Assembly (NCBI RefSeq): GCF_004339545.1
Contig: NZ_SMGD01000018.1
Span: 62,001 to 126,000, forward strand
Direction of reading: 5' to 3'
Origin: Celerinatantimonas diazotrophica
GTDB taxonomy: Bacteria; Pseudomonadota; Gammaproteobacteria; Enterobacterales; Celerinatantimonadaceae
DNA: 64,000 nt
Shown: piece by piece, positions 39,828 to 48,636 of the stretch
How positions within the stretch are numbered: the first letter of the stretch is position 1
Layout: every line of letters begins with the position of its first letter
Program-made: the position numbers and the translations under genes
Notes under the pieces: model-generated
Told to the model about the DNA's origin: nothing
Database searches by the model: none
The model's input: the letters and a program-made list of their open reading frames with translations, nothing else

Positions 39828-40090
39828 GGGACTGTTGACCTTTTGTGATTAGTTTTGCAGAAATCTGAGAGGGATTTAGGCAAGGCAAACGTTGTGCCGT
39901 GTAGTTATTCTCCACAAAGAACGTTTAACGCTGGATAAATTCCTCTCAGATACTGCCCTTGGGGTTCATTTAAACGCATCCTGAACTTTGTTGCCCCCAG
40001 CTTGCTTAACTCATTAAGCGACGCAGGGTGCGCCGCGTTCAAAATGCGTTTAATTTGAACAAAATTCAACCACCAAAGGTCAACAGTCCC
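39828..40090 (-). mobile_element. 263-bp MITE-like element, copy 2 (inverted)
   Basis: Reverse complement of the element at 9585-9847, same 263-base length, about five substitutions by eye (about 98% identity). Flanked by TA at 39826-39827 and 40091-40092 (GCTA and TAATC). Terminal inverted repeats GGGACTGTTGACCTTT. It carries no transposase. It fills the gap between the convergent yejK and pyrC genes. Confidence 0.87.
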
Positions 40091-40098
40091 TAATCATG

Positions 40099-41448
40099 TT
40101 AAAGGCGATTAAAGCTGAGACGCTGGCCATTCGCGTCACTCTTAATTTCACCCTGATGATATATAATCTGGCCATTCACGATAGTTGTCTGAATGGCACT
40201 TTGGAAGGTTTGTCCTTCAAACGGTGACCAGTTACAGTGATACATAATATTGTCGGTTGCGACTGTATTAGGTTGATTTAAGTTTACTAGTGTTAAGTCC
40301 GCGAAATACCCTTCACGAAGATATCCTCGATCTTTAATTTGATAACGCTCAGCCACGCTATGAGAGGTCTTACGAACAATGCGTTCTAAGGTGAAAATGC
40401 CTTGATGATAGAGCTCTAGAAGCGCTGGAAGCATATGCTGAACCAATGGCATACCAGAAGGAGCATTAAAGTAGCTGTTGTCTTTTTCCTCTAGGGTATG
40501 CGGCGCATGATCGGTTGCAATAATAGCAATACGGTCATCATTCACGGCTTGTTGTAATGCTAGCTGGTCAGAGCGAAGCTTAATGGCTGGATTACATTTA
40601 ATTAAACTGCCTTTAGTCGCGTAATCGTCTTTGTTAAACCACAGGTGGTGTACACAGGCCTCAGCGGTGACTGTTGCCGCAGCTAAATCATGTAGATCGG
40701 TGATGGGTGGGAACTGCTGTAACTCTTCGGCGGTTGTTAAGTGAAGTACATGCAAGCGAGCATTATGTTTTTTTGCCAGTGCAATGGCTTGCGATGATGA
40801 GTCATAACATGCTTCACGACTGCGGATTTCCGCATGTAATTCCATCGGAATATTATCACCATAACGGTGGCGATACTCGTTCTCCAGAGCTTGGATCATT
40901 GGCGTATTTTCACAATGGGTTGCAATTAATACTGGCGAATTAGCGAAAATATTGGCCAGAACTTGTTCGTCATCGACCAACATATTCCCGGTACTCGCAC
41001 CCATGAAAATTTTCACCCCACAGGCGGCATTTGGATTAAGTGATTTGATGACTTCTAAGTTGTCATTAGTCGCCCCTAAATAAAAGCTATGATTTGCATA
41101 GGCCCTGCCAGCGGCCCGTTGGTATTTGGCTTCAAGTTCATCCAGTGTTGTCGTTTGAGGATTAACATTCGGCATTTCCATAAAGCTGGTAATCCCGCCA
41201 GCGACTGCTGCACGTGATTCACTCTGAATATTGCCTTTGTGCATCAATCCTGGTTCGCGGAAATGAACCTGATCATCGATAACACCGGGTAATAAATGCA
41301 GACCTTCGGCATCTAACACCTGTTCACCCGGTCGGGCAGAAAGTTCTGATGCAATGGCTTCGATACGTTCGCCTTGAATTCTGACATCGCCGCTACTGAT
41401 TTTGTTTTCGTTTATCAGTGTTGCGTTTTTAATTAATAACTGTCGCAT
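40099..41448 (-). CDS. pyrC: Dihydroorotase
   Basis: 449 aa from the ATG at 41448 (MRQLLIKNATLINE). Amidohydrolase that closes carbamoyl-aspartate to dihydroorotate in pyrimidine synthesis. Metal and substrate motifs: GVIDDQVHFREPG (near residue 60), EMPNVNPQTTT, the lysine of GVKIFMGASTGNM (near 147), ATHCENTPM, LHVLHLTTAEE and IIATDHAPHT (near 308). It is the longer, class I-like type rather than the 348-aa E. coli PyrC, though automated pipelines use the same symbol. Allantoinase or hydantoinase is less likely given the DHOase-like motifs. Divergent from the PTPS-like gene. Confidence 0.85.
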   Translation of the reverse strand: MRQLLIKNATLINENKISSGDVRIQGERIEAIASELSARPGEQVLDAEGLHLLPGVIDDQVHFREPGLMHKGNIQSESRAAVAGGITSFMEMPNVNPQTTTLDELEAKYQRAAGRAYANHSFYLGATNDNLEVIKSLNPNAACGVKIFMGASTGNMLVDDEQVLANIFANSPVLIATHCENTPMIQALENEYRHRYGDNIPMELHAEIRSREACYDSSSQAIALAKKHNARLHVLHLTTAEELQQFPPITDLHDLAAATVTAEACVHHLWFNKDDYATKGSLIKCNPAIKLRSDQLALQQAVNDDRIAIIATDHAPHTLEEKDNSYFNAPSGMPLVQHMLPALLELYHQGIFTLERIVRKTSHSVAERYQIKDRGYLREGYFADLTLVNLNQPNTVATDNIMYHCNWSPFEGQTFQSAIQTTIVNGQIIYHQGEIKSDANGQRLSFNRL

Positions 41449-41531
41449 GGGGGAGGATCCGTTCAATTAATCAGTGGTGTAGGTATAATAGAGGATCTAG
41501 ACATCAATCATAAAGTAATAGAACAATTTGA

Positions 41532-42404
41532 ATGAAACTTTTTGTGAAAGATTTAACCGTCATCGATTCCACATTTCTCTGTCCTGACAGAGGGTTAGTC
41601 GGAGAGAGCTGGATTGTTGACATTGAATTAAGCGGCGAATTAAATCAGATGAATATGCTGCTCGATTTTGGCGTTGTCAAAAAAACGATAAAAAAAATTA
41701 TTGATACTTATGTGGATCATAAGCTTTTGGCCCCTAAACGGTCACCGCAATGTCAGATCCATGAGCAAGATGATGGGCGAGTGCAGTTAAGTTTTTCTCG
41801 TTCAGGGCAAAGCGATATTTTTCTTTGTTGTCCTGAACAAGCATTTTGTTTTGTTGATTGCATTGAAATTACAGAGGCAGCGCTGGTTCATCATCTGATC
41901 GAAACGCTTCGACCGCATTTACCGGATAACATTAATGATTTGACAATATCACTGCGTAACGAACATATCGAAGGTCCCTATTACCATTACAGCCATGGTC
42001 TGAAAAAGCATCAAGGGAATTGTCAGCGGATTGCTCATGGGCATCGCTCTATGATCGAAATCTTGGTCGATGATGAATTAGATGATGAGTTGTGCGCCAG
42101 TTGGGCGATGAAATGGCGGAATATTTATTTGGGGAGCAGTGAAGACTGTGTGGCTGTTTCACATTTAAGTTTTGCGGCTCAGGCAAAGCTGGATAACCAT
42201 TATGGTTTTGCTTATCAAGCGCCTCAGGGATTTTTTGAACTGGCGGTGCCAATGCATGAATGCGACTTGTTGCCCTGTGATACAACAGTCGAAAATCTGG
42301 CTCATCATATTGCCACGCAGGTTAAGCTTGCTCATCCGAATCAATGTATTCGAGTTCATGCCTATGAAGGCGTAGGAAAGGGCGCGATTGAAGAATTACC
42401 GTAA
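41532..42404 (+). CDS. Double-length 6-pyruvoyltetrahydropterin/6-carboxytetrahydropterin synthase-like protein
   Basis: 290 aa, about twice the roughly 120 aa of QueD. The C-terminal half holds the zinc and catalytic pattern: YYHYSHGL, then CQRIAHGHRSMIEI (near residue 164) like the CxxxHGH of QueD, and HAYEGVGKGAIEE at the end. The N-terminal half has the PTPS-like stretch MLLDFGVVKKTIKKIIDTYVDHKLL but lacks the zinc histidines. So it looks like a tandem fold with one active half. Related forms exist in Vibrio-like genomes. Role in queuosine or folate-related chemistry is inferred only from the family. Confidence 0.78.
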   Translation: MKLFVKDLTVIDSTFLCPDRGLVGESWIVDIELSGELNQMNMLLDFGVVKKTIKKIIDTYVDHKLLAPKRSPQCQIHEQDDGRVQLSFSRSGQSDIFLCCPEQAFCFVDCIEITEAALVHHLIETLRPHLPDNINDLTISLRNEHIEGPYYHYSHGLKKHQGNCQRIAHGHRSMIEILVDDELDDELCASWAMKWRNIYLGSSEDCVAVSHLSFAAQAKLDNHYGFAYQAPQGFFELAVPMHECDLLPCDTTVENLAHHIATQVKLAHPNQCIRVHAYEGVGKGAIEELP

Positions 42405-42576
42405 AGCTATCTGGGTTACTTTACATCTGTTTAAAACAAATGCACGTGTAGCATCCCAATAGTTAATTTATCGTAAAATGACTTGCCGTTATCAATCATA
42501 ATCAAATAGATTTATGCGGCATGCTCGATTAAGCTAGCTCATTGATATTCATTATTTCCCTATCTTGGAGGTATGC

Positions 42577-42927
42577 ATGGCCGAAGAAACTATTTTTAGT
42601 AAAATTATTCGCAAGGAAATTCCTACTGAATTACTTTTTCAGGATGAACGAGTGACCGCCTTTGCTGATATTTCTCCTCAGGCTCCGGTGCATGTTTTAA
42701 TCGTGCCAAACAAGTTAATTCCAACCGTGAATGATGTGACGGCTGAAGATGAGCAAACAATTGGCCATATGGTCAATGTTGCCCGACAGATAGCAAATGA
42801 AAAAGAAATTGCTGAAGATGGGTATCGTTTAGTCATCAATTGTAATGAATTTGGTGGCCAAGAAGTGTTCCACTTACATATGCACCTGTTAGGAGGCAAA
42901 CCATTGGGCCCTCTGTTAAGTCAATAA
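42577..42927 (+). CDS. hinT: Purine nucleoside phosphoramidase HinT
   Basis: 116 aa from the ATG at 42577 with TTGGAGG upstream; an in-frame extension to 42565 is unlikely. HIT-family hydrolase of aminoacyl adenylates and phosphoramidates. The catalytic [14 protein letters not shown] (near residue 98) and [19 protein letters not shown] at the start are typical. First gene of a cluster hinT-lipoprotein-ycfL-lpoB-nagZ, with only 3 bases to the next gene. Confidence 0.95.
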   Translation: MAEETIFSKIIRKEIPTELLFQDERVTAFADISPQAPVHVLIVPNKLIPTVNDVTAEDEQTIGHMVNVARQIANEKEIAEDGYRLVINCNEFGGQEVFHLHMHLLGGKPLGPLLSQ

Positions 42928-42930
42928 TGC

Positions 42931-44328
42931 ATGCATAAACGTGTCGCTATGTGCCGTATTGTTGCGGCTGTCATATTATTGCTTAATGTCGTGGGATGCT
43001 CATCTCTAAGTGGGCGTGACCTCATTGAGACTTATAGTTCGCAAATGTCCAATATGCGCCATAGTGTCAAGAGTGGCGATATTAAGCAGGCAATTGATGA
43101 TATTGACCCGGGTTCCCCCCACAATACGAGTTATTACTTAAGGCAGTTGGAACTAGGGCGGCTCGAGCAATTAGCAGGTAACTATCAAAGCAGTGAACAT
43201 CATTTTAAAATTGTTGAAGATTATTTAAATTGGCTCTCTAATCAGGCTCAGTATCGGCTTTCGCATGGTATTCAAAACAGTGTAGACATGCTCACTAATG
43301 ATAGCGCTCGTAGTTATCGAATTCCCGTTTTTGAGCAAGTGATGCTGCATCAATACCAAGCCGTCAATTATCTGCACCAGAACAATCTGACGGGAGCACT
43401 AGTTGAAGTTCGAAAGGGAGAATTGCTGCAGCAAAAAGCACTGAATAATCACCCAGATGAACAAAATACGGTTGAGCAACGTTATCAAAGTCAGGTGCAA
43501 TCGGTGATGTCTCAGTATCCGTCGATGAGTAATTTGATTAGCCAAAGCATGAGTCAGTATCAAAATAGTTATACCTATCTGTTTAGCAGCGCATTGTATT
43601 TAGCTGCCAATCAGCCTGATGATGCTTATATCGATTTAAAACGGGCATTGAAAGTGGCGCCTGATAATACTGCCATTGGTAAATTAACTCGTTATTTAGC
43701 TACGCAACTGGTCATGCCGGATGCCGATGAACTTAAAGCTCGCTACCCTAAGTTTGATTTAAACAATTCCAAAGGAATGGTATGGGTATTTGTTGAGCAG
43801 AACTTAATTCCATATCGTCGTGAATTTGCGGTGCGTTTACCTGTACCGATCAATCACCAATTGCAATATTGGTCGGTTGCGTTTCCTGTTCTCCCCGATT
43901 CAATTAAACCTAGTAGAAGTGTGAAAATTCACGCTGATGGGCAGGTTTTACCAGCTCAAGTTAGTACTCAGTTGCAATCTTTGGCTGGGCATGCTTTAAA
44001 AGATGAGTTACCAGGAATGATTGTTCGTCAGTTACTACGTTTAACAAGCAAAAGCGTGTTAGCCGACCAAATGGATCGACAAAATCGTTGGTTAGGATTG
44101 TTGACTAACCTATATAATGCTGTCAGTGAACATGCTGATACTCGCAGTTGGGAGACTTTACCTGCGACAGTACGTTTTGCCGTTGGTGCATTTGCCCCGG
44201 GCACAGTTAATTTAAAATTTTCACCACTTGGGCAAACCGTTGCCGTGCCAGTTAAAAAACAAGCCATTACTCTTGTGATTGTTTCGTCGATTGGCCAAAT
44301 TTGGAAAGCTCAGGTCTTTACTCTTTAA
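42931..44328 (+). CDS. COG3014-type lipoprotein with helical repeats
   Basis: 465 aa with a lipoprotein signal (hydrophobic stretch then lipobox VVGCSS, cysteine near residue 23). Residues about 45-260 are helical and repeat-like (YLRQLELGRLEQLAGNYQSSEHHF; LYLAANQPDDAYIDLKRALKVAPDN), as in TPR proteins; the C-terminal part is beta-rich. COG3014-type proteins occur beside the ycfL-lpoB pair in Vibrio-like genomes. E. coli lacks this gene here. It is in one tight operon with hinT and lpoB, so a role near peptidoglycan synthesis is plausible but unproven. Confidence 0.75.
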   Translation: MHKRVAMCRIVAAVILLLNVVGCSSLSGRDLIETYSSQMSNMRHSVKSGDIKQAIDDIDPGSPHNTSYYLRQLELGRLEQLAGNYQSSEHHFKIVEDYLNWLSNQAQYRLSHGIQNSVDMLTNDSARSYRIPVFEQVMLHQYQAVNYLHQNNLTGALVEVRKGELLQQKALNNHPDEQNTVEQRYQSQVQSVMSQYPSMSNLISQSMSQYQNSYTYLFSSALYLAANQPDDAYIDLKRALKVAPDNTAIGKLTRYLATQLVMPDADELKARYPKFDLNNSKGMVWVFVEQNLIPYRREFAVRLPVPINHQLQYWSVAFPVLPDSIKPSRSVKIHADGQVLPAQVSTQLQSLAGHALKDELPGMIVRQLLRLTSKSVLADQMDRQNRWLGLLTNLYNAVSEHADTRSWETLPATVRFAVGAFAPGTVNLKFSPLGQTVAVPVKKQAITLVIVSSIGQIWKAQVFTL

Positions 44329-44337
44329 GGAGGCGTT

Positions 44338-44742
44338 ATGCTTCGCATTGCAATCGCAGCACTTGGGGCTGCATTGATATTAAGTGGATGTGCTACTTAT
44401 TCAGCTGGTGTAGGAACACCGGTGATTGCGGCAACGGATATGCCTGCCCAGTTGCAGAAAACTGATGATGCATCGCTTGGTCGCAGTGTTCACTTTGAAC
44501 ATGCAGGAATAAAATCGCTTCCTGATGGCCTTAAACAGGCATTTATTACACTTCGTTCTCAAAGTAATTATGACCAGCATTTGCAGTATCGTTTTTATTG
44601 GTATGATGCTAATCATCAGCAAGTCGGGCAAACACCTTGGATCGCGCTAGTCTTGCATGGGAAAGAACAACAACAATTGCAATCTACCGCGAACTCTAAC
44701 AATGCTAGTGCATTTCGTTTTTATGTTCGTCAGGTCGACTAG
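44338..44742 (+). CDS. ycfL: YcfL-family lipoprotein (DUF1425)
   Basis: 134 aa, lipoprotein signal with lipobox LSGCAT (cysteine near residue 18). The domain matches YcfL/DUF1425: LRSQSNYDQHLQYRFYWYDANHQQV with the following hydrophobic strand. The function is unknown. AAGGAGG precedes the ATG. It lies between the COG3014-type gene and lpoB, as ycfL precedes lpoB in E. coli. Confidence 0.88.
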   Translation: MLRIAIAALGAALILSGCATYSAGVGTPVIAATDMPAQLQKTDDASLGRSVHFEHAGIKSLPDGLKQAFITLRSQSNYDQHLQYRFYWYDANHQQVGQTPWIALVLHGKEQQQLQSTANSNNASAFRFYVRQVD

Positions 44743-44750
44743 GAGTCCGT

Positions 44751-45356
44751 ATGAGTAAGAAAACATCTTTATTAGTTGCATCTGCTGTAGTTGCGGCGAT
44801 TGGTTTAACTGGATGTGCCGAAAAAGTTAGTTATGGCGATCCCAATGCAGTGGAAACCGTGAGTGTTGATTTTGGGTCAACCGATTTGCAGAAAATTGCC
44901 AATCATATGACAGATTCGCTGCTTGCCTCTGGTTTTTCACAGAAGCTCTCAGCAGAAGGTAAAACACCGGTTATTTATGTTGCAGGGATCAAAAACAAAA
45001 CTAGCCAGCATATTGATACTGAGTCCATTACGAACTCAATTTCAACCAAATTGTTACAGTCTGGTAAGTTTCAGTTTGTGGATATGACTCGCGTGAATGC
45101 GGTTCGCAAACAGCTGAATTATCAAAATCATAGTGGCATGGTTGATCCCAATAAAGCTGTGAAGTTTGGCCATCAAGTTGGTGCCCAATATATGTTGTAT
45201 GGCAATTTATCAAGCATCGTTCAATCAAATAGTTCTGTCAAAGATGTCTACTATAAAATGACCATGCGATTGATGGATCTTAGAACCGGTTTGCTGGTTT
45301 GGGCTGCTGAAACTCAGATCCGTAAAGACTCTAAACGTGCATTATTTGGTTGGTAA
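44751..45356 (+). CDS. lpoB: Penicillin-binding protein activator LpoB
   Basis: 201 aa outer-membrane lipoprotein (lipobox LTGCAE, cysteine near 22). LpoB reaches through peptidoglycan to activate PBP1B. Seen: VSVDFGSTDLQKIANHMTDSLL, VIYVAGIKNKTSQHIDTESI, KFQFVDMTRVNAVRKQLNYQ and the C-terminal KMTMRLMDLRTGLLVWAAE. The proline-rich linker of E. coli LpoB after the lipid anchor is almost absent here, so the reach is shorter. It is one base from nagZ. Confidence 0.92.
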   Translation: MSKKTSLLVASAVVAAIGLTGCAEKVSYGDPNAVETVSVDFGSTDLQKIANHMTDSLLASGFSQKLSAEGKTPVIYVAGIKNKTSQHIDTESITNSISTKLLQSGKFQFVDMTRVNAVRKQLNYQNHSGMVDPNKAVKFGHQVGAQYMLYGNLSSIVQSNSSVKDVYYKMTMRLMDLRTGLLVWAAETQIRKDSKRALFGW

Positions 45357-45357
45357 G

Positions 45358-46359
45358 ATGGGCCCCTTATTTTTAGATTTAGCTGGCGTTGAAATCGATT
45401 CAGTTGAACGAGAGATGCTTTCTCATCCATTGGTGGCCGGCGTTATTTTATTCAGCCGTAACTATGTTGAAAGGCGTCAGCTTATCGAACTGGTTCGCCA
45501 GATTCGAGAGTCTCGCCAAGAGCCATTACTAGTTGTGGTTGATCAAGAAGGTGGGCGAGTGCAGCGTTTTCGTCACGAATTTAGTGCTTTGCCGGCGGCC
45601 GGTGAACTTGCATCACTGGCTAGACATCACCAGCTTGATCCTCAGTTTGTTTGTCGTGAAATTGGCTGGTTGATGGCCGGTGAACTGCGAGCTTGTGATG
45701 TTGATATGAGCTTAGCGCCCGTATTAGATATTAATGGGGTGAGCAATGTAATTGGTAACCGCGCTTTTGCCAGCGATGCTGATGATGTCATTGAGCTTGC
45801 TCAAAACTATATTGAAGGCATGCGGCAGTGGTCGATGCGTTGTGTCGGCAAACACTTTCCTGGACACGGTAGTGTTCAAGCCGATTCTCATGTGGCTCAA
45901 CCGGTCGATGAGCGAGCTTTCTCTGTCATTGAGCAAAGTGATCTTAAACCGTTCAGCACTCTCATCAAGCATAATATTCTTGATGCAGTGATGCCTGCTC
46001 ATGTGATTTATTCTGCGGTTGATGATCAACCCGCTGGATTTTCTAAAGAATGGATTAATAGCATTCTTAAGGAGAATTTAGGGTTTAATGGCCTTATTTT
46101 CAGTGATGATTTATCTATGCAAGCGGCACATATTGCTGGGACGGTTTTAGAACGGGCGCAATTAGCTATTCAAGCTGGCTGTGATTTGTTGTTAGCCTGT
46201 AATGACCGCAGCGCTAGTGAACAATTGCTTGACGGCTTAGATCAAGGTTATTGCCATAACAAAGCCTTGATGCTGAAGCCCAATCAGCCTAGCCCAAGCT
46301 GGTATGAGCTAATGCATTGCGAGCGGTACCAGTTCCTGCAGAATCTTCTTGAAGTTTAG
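45358..46359 (+). CDS. nagZ: Beta-N-acetylhexosaminidase NagZ
   Basis: 333 aa from the ATG at 45358, one base after the lpoB stop; a frame to 45337 would overlap lpoB. Cytoplasmic family 3 glycosidase that removes GlcNAc from recycled anhydro-muropeptides. Seen: VDQEGGRVQRF (near residue 62), the catalytic loop KHFPGHGSVQADSH (near 168) with the acid/base histidine, and the nucleophile aspartate in FSDDLSM (near 248). In E. coli thiK lies between lpoB and nagZ and ycfP after it; both are missing here. Confidence 0.96.
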   Translation: MGPLFLDLAGVEIDSVEREMLSHPLVAGVILFSRNYVERRQLIELVRQIRESRQEPLLVVVDQEGGRVQRFRHEFSALPAAGELASLARHHQLDPQFVCREIGWLMAGELRACDVDMSLAPVLDINGVSNVIGNRAFASDADDVIELAQNYIEGMRQWSMRCVGKHFPGHGSVQADSHVAQPVDERAFSVIEQSDLKPFSTLIKHNILDAVMPAHVIYSAVDDQPAGFSKEWINSILKENLGFNGLIFSDDLSMQAAHIAGTVLERAQLAIQAGCDLLLACNDRSASEQLLDGLDQGYCHNKALMLKPNQPSPSWYELMHCERYQFLQNLLEV

Positions 46360-46390
46360 TGTGTTAATTGAGTTTATAAGTATTAAATAA

Positions 46391-46453
46391 TGAAATAGTG
46401 TCCCATTTTAACGGTAAAATATAAAAGTTTTATTAGTAAAATGGGCTATTTCA
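46391..46453. repeat. 63-base inverted repeat between nagZ and ndh
   Basis: TGAAATAG-TGT-CCCATTTTA pairs with TAAAATGGG-CTATTTCA (three unpaired bases in the left arm), around a 26-base A/T-rich centre. There is no following T-run. It could be a terminator, a structured leader of ndh, or a very short relic of insertion-sequence ends. Confidence 0.6.
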
Positions 46454-46499
46454 TGAGTTTTTTCTGTTTGTTACGTGAAAAACACGATTTCCCCAAAAA

Positions 46500-46516
46500 A
46501 TGTGATGAAAGTCACT
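46500..46516. promoter_or_regulatory. CRP-type site upstream of ndh
   Basis: TGTGA-TGAAAG-TCACT (46501-46516) matches CRP consensus TGTGA-N6-TCACA at nine of ten positions. It is about 130 bases before the ndh ATG. FNR-like proteins use a related but distinct half-site, TTGAT, which is not present. Confidence 0.6.
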
Positions 46517-46638
46517 CATTTTTCTTTATAATCATAGCCATTATTGTCATCTGAACGTACCTGACGTTTTATCACAGATAGCGTCTTTTTTAGTCAGAGA
46601 TATAGATTTAATTGGTTTAAATTTGGAGACGTGTATCC

Positions 46639-47949
46639 ATGTTGAAGATTGTGGTAGTCGGTGGTGGAGCGGGAGGACTAGAGCTTGCCACTAAGTTAGG
46701 TCGTAAATTAGGCCGAAAGAAAAAAGCCGAAGTTACTCTTGTCGACCGGGATCGTACCCATCTTTGGAAACCACTGTTACATGAAGTGGCCGCTGGTTCA
46801 ATGGATTCAGGCATTGATGCTTTGAGTTTTCGCTCTCATGCGTCTCATTGTGGCTTTAGTTACCAAAAAGGTGAGATGTGCGGTTTAGATCGCGAAAATA
46901 AAGAAATTCATCTTGCTCCTATTCATGAAGAAGGTAAAGAATTGGTCCCAGAGCGAACAATCCGTTATGACATACTAGTGATGGCGATTGGTTCGATCTC
47001 AAATGATTTTGGAACGAAGGGCGTCAAAGACCACTGTATCTTTCTTGATAATCCTGCTCGGGCGCATCTTTTCCACCAGCGATTATTAAACCGATTTTTA
47101 CAGTTTTCTTCACAAGCGGTTGATCCTGAACATCCCCGTTCTGATGAAAAAGTACGTATTGCGATTGTCGGAGGCGGAGCAACAGGAGTTGAGCTATCTG
47201 CAGAGCTGCATAATGCTGCTGAACAGTTAAAAGCCTATGGTGTGCCAAACGTATCAAACGAATGCTTAGCGGTGACGCTAGTGGAAGCCGGGCCACGGAT
47301 TTTACCAGCACTACCAGAGCGGATCTCAGGTGCCGCTCACAATGAGCTGAGTAAGATGGGCGTTGATGTTCGCACTGCAACGATGGTCACCGAGGCATCT
47401 ACAGAAGGGTTGATGACTCAAGATGGTGAATTAGTTCGTGCAGATTTAATGGTTTGGGCTGCTGGGATTAAATGTCCTGATTTCATGAAAGAGTTAGGAG
47501 GCCTTGAAACTAACCGTATCAATCAGTTAATTGTACGTAAAACGCTACAAACGACTAACGATGACGCTGTTTATGCGATAGGTGATTGTGCCAGTTGCCC
47601 CATTGATGACTCAGGTAAAACTGTTCCCCCTCGGGCTCAGTCTGCGCACCAGATGGCTTCATGTGTATATGAAAATATCTTGGCCGGAATCAAAGGTAAG
47701 CAGCCTAAAGAATATGTTTATAAAGATTATGGATCACTGGTTTCCTTGAGTAACTATTCAACGGTAGGCTCTTTGATGGGTAACTTAATGCGCGGCTCGA
47801 TGAAAGTGGAAGGTCGTATCGCTCGAGTTATGTATATTTCGTTGTATCGAATGCACCAAATCGCACTGTTTGGTTATTTAAAAACAGGGCTAATTATGTT
47901 GGTCGGACGATTGAATCAAGTTTTACGACCCAAACTCAAATTGCATTAA
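46639..47949 (+). CDS. ndh: NADH dehydrogenase, type II (Ndh)
   Basis: 436 aa. Single-subunit, non-proton-pumping NADH:quinone oxidoreductase on the inner membrane. Two Rossmann motifs: FAD site [17 protein letters not shown] (residue 5) and NADH site [17 protein letters not shown] (near 177). The conserved VYAIGDCAS (near 314) contacts FAD. A C-terminal amphipathic/hydrophobic stretch for membrane attachment is present. The position after nagZ is the E. coli arrangement. A CRP-type site lies upstream. Confidence 0.95.
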   Translation: MLKIVVVGGGAGGLELATKLGRKLGRKKKAEVTLVDRDRTHLWKPLLHEVAAGSMDSGIDALSFRSHASHCGFSYQKGEMCGLDRENKEIHLAPIHEEGKELVPERTIRYDILVMAIGSISNDFGTKGVKDHCIFLDNPARAHLFHQRLLNRFLQFSSQAVDPEHPRSDEKVRIAIVGGGATGVELSAELHNAAEQLKAYGVPNVSNECLAVTLVEAGPRILPALPERISGAAHNELSKMGVDVRTATMVTEASTEGLMTQDGELVRADLMVWAAGIKCPDFMKELGGLETNRINQLIVRKTLQTTNDDAVYAIGDCASCPIDDSGKTVPPRAQSAHQMASCVYENILAGIKGKQPKEYVYKDYGSLVSLSNYSTVGSLMGNLMRGSMKVEGRIARVMYISLYRMHQIALFGYLKTGLIMLVGRLNQVLRPKLKLH

Positions 47950-47977
47950 TGAACGAAGCTGGTTTAAGAACTAAACA

Positions 47978-48006
47978 AGGCTCGCCGATAACGCGGGCCT
48001 TTTTGT
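47978..48006 (+). terminator. Terminator of ndh
   Basis: GGCTCGC (47979-47985) pairs with GCGGGCC (47993-47999), one G-U pair, followed by TTTTTGTT. Confidence 0.8.
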
Positions 48007-48081
48007 TATCTGTCAGAGCGATATCTAGTATCATTTTTTCTCGTTATTATAGAGCCTAACTTCAGGTCGAAGGAGAAAAGA

Positions 48082-48615
48082 ATGTCTTGGCAAACCAAGT
48101 CGAAAGAAGTCGTATTTGAAAACCCATGGTTACGGGTTGAAGACCATGCGGTGATTAACCCTGCTGGTAATCCAGCTCAATATGGTATTGTCCATTTTAA
48201 AAATAGAGCTGTCGGTGTTGTAGCGTTAACCGATGATCTGCAAATCTATCTGGTAGGCCAGAGCCGTTATGCGCTTGATTGCTACTCTTGGGAAATTCCG
48301 GAAGGGGGATGCCCTGAACATGAAGCAGTTGAAGATGCAGCCAAACGTGAGCTGCGTGAAGAAACCGGGTTAATGGCAAAGCACATCGAGCCGCTGTTTA
48401 AAATGCATTTATCGAATTCAGTTTCGGATGAGACCGCTTATTTATTTTTAGCCACCGAACTGACTCTTGGAGAGCAACAACTGGAAGAGAGCGAAGATAT
48501 CAGCGTTAAAAAACTGCCACTTAAAGACGCGATTGCGATGATTGAGTGTGGAGAAATCACTGATGCGATCACCATTGCCGCCTTATTTGCGATTGAGCGG
48601 CGGTTTGCTCAATAG
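48082..48615 (+). CDS. Nudix hydrolase
   Basis: 177 aa with a complete Nudix box, GGCPEHEAVEDAAKRELREE then TGL (near residue 76), fitting GX5EX7REUXEEXGU. The N-terminal SKEVVFENPWLRVEDHAV and YALDCYSWEIPEGG resemble ADP-ribose/ADP-sugar pyrophosphatases of the NudF/YjhB-like group. It hydrolyses a nucleoside diphosphate linked to another group; the substrate cannot be read from sequence. AAGGAG precedes the ATG. Convergent with csiV. Confidence 0.87.
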   Translation: MSWQTKSKEVVFENPWLRVEDHAVINPAGNPAQYGIVHFKNRAVGVVALTDDLQIYLVGQSRYALDCYSWEIPEGGCPEHEAVEDAAKRELREETGLMAKHIEPLFKMHLSNSVSDETAYLFLATELTLGEQQLEESEDISVKKLPLKDAIAMIECGEITDAITIAALFAIERRFAQ

Positions 48616-48636
48616 GCATACCACCGCATTCGATGA

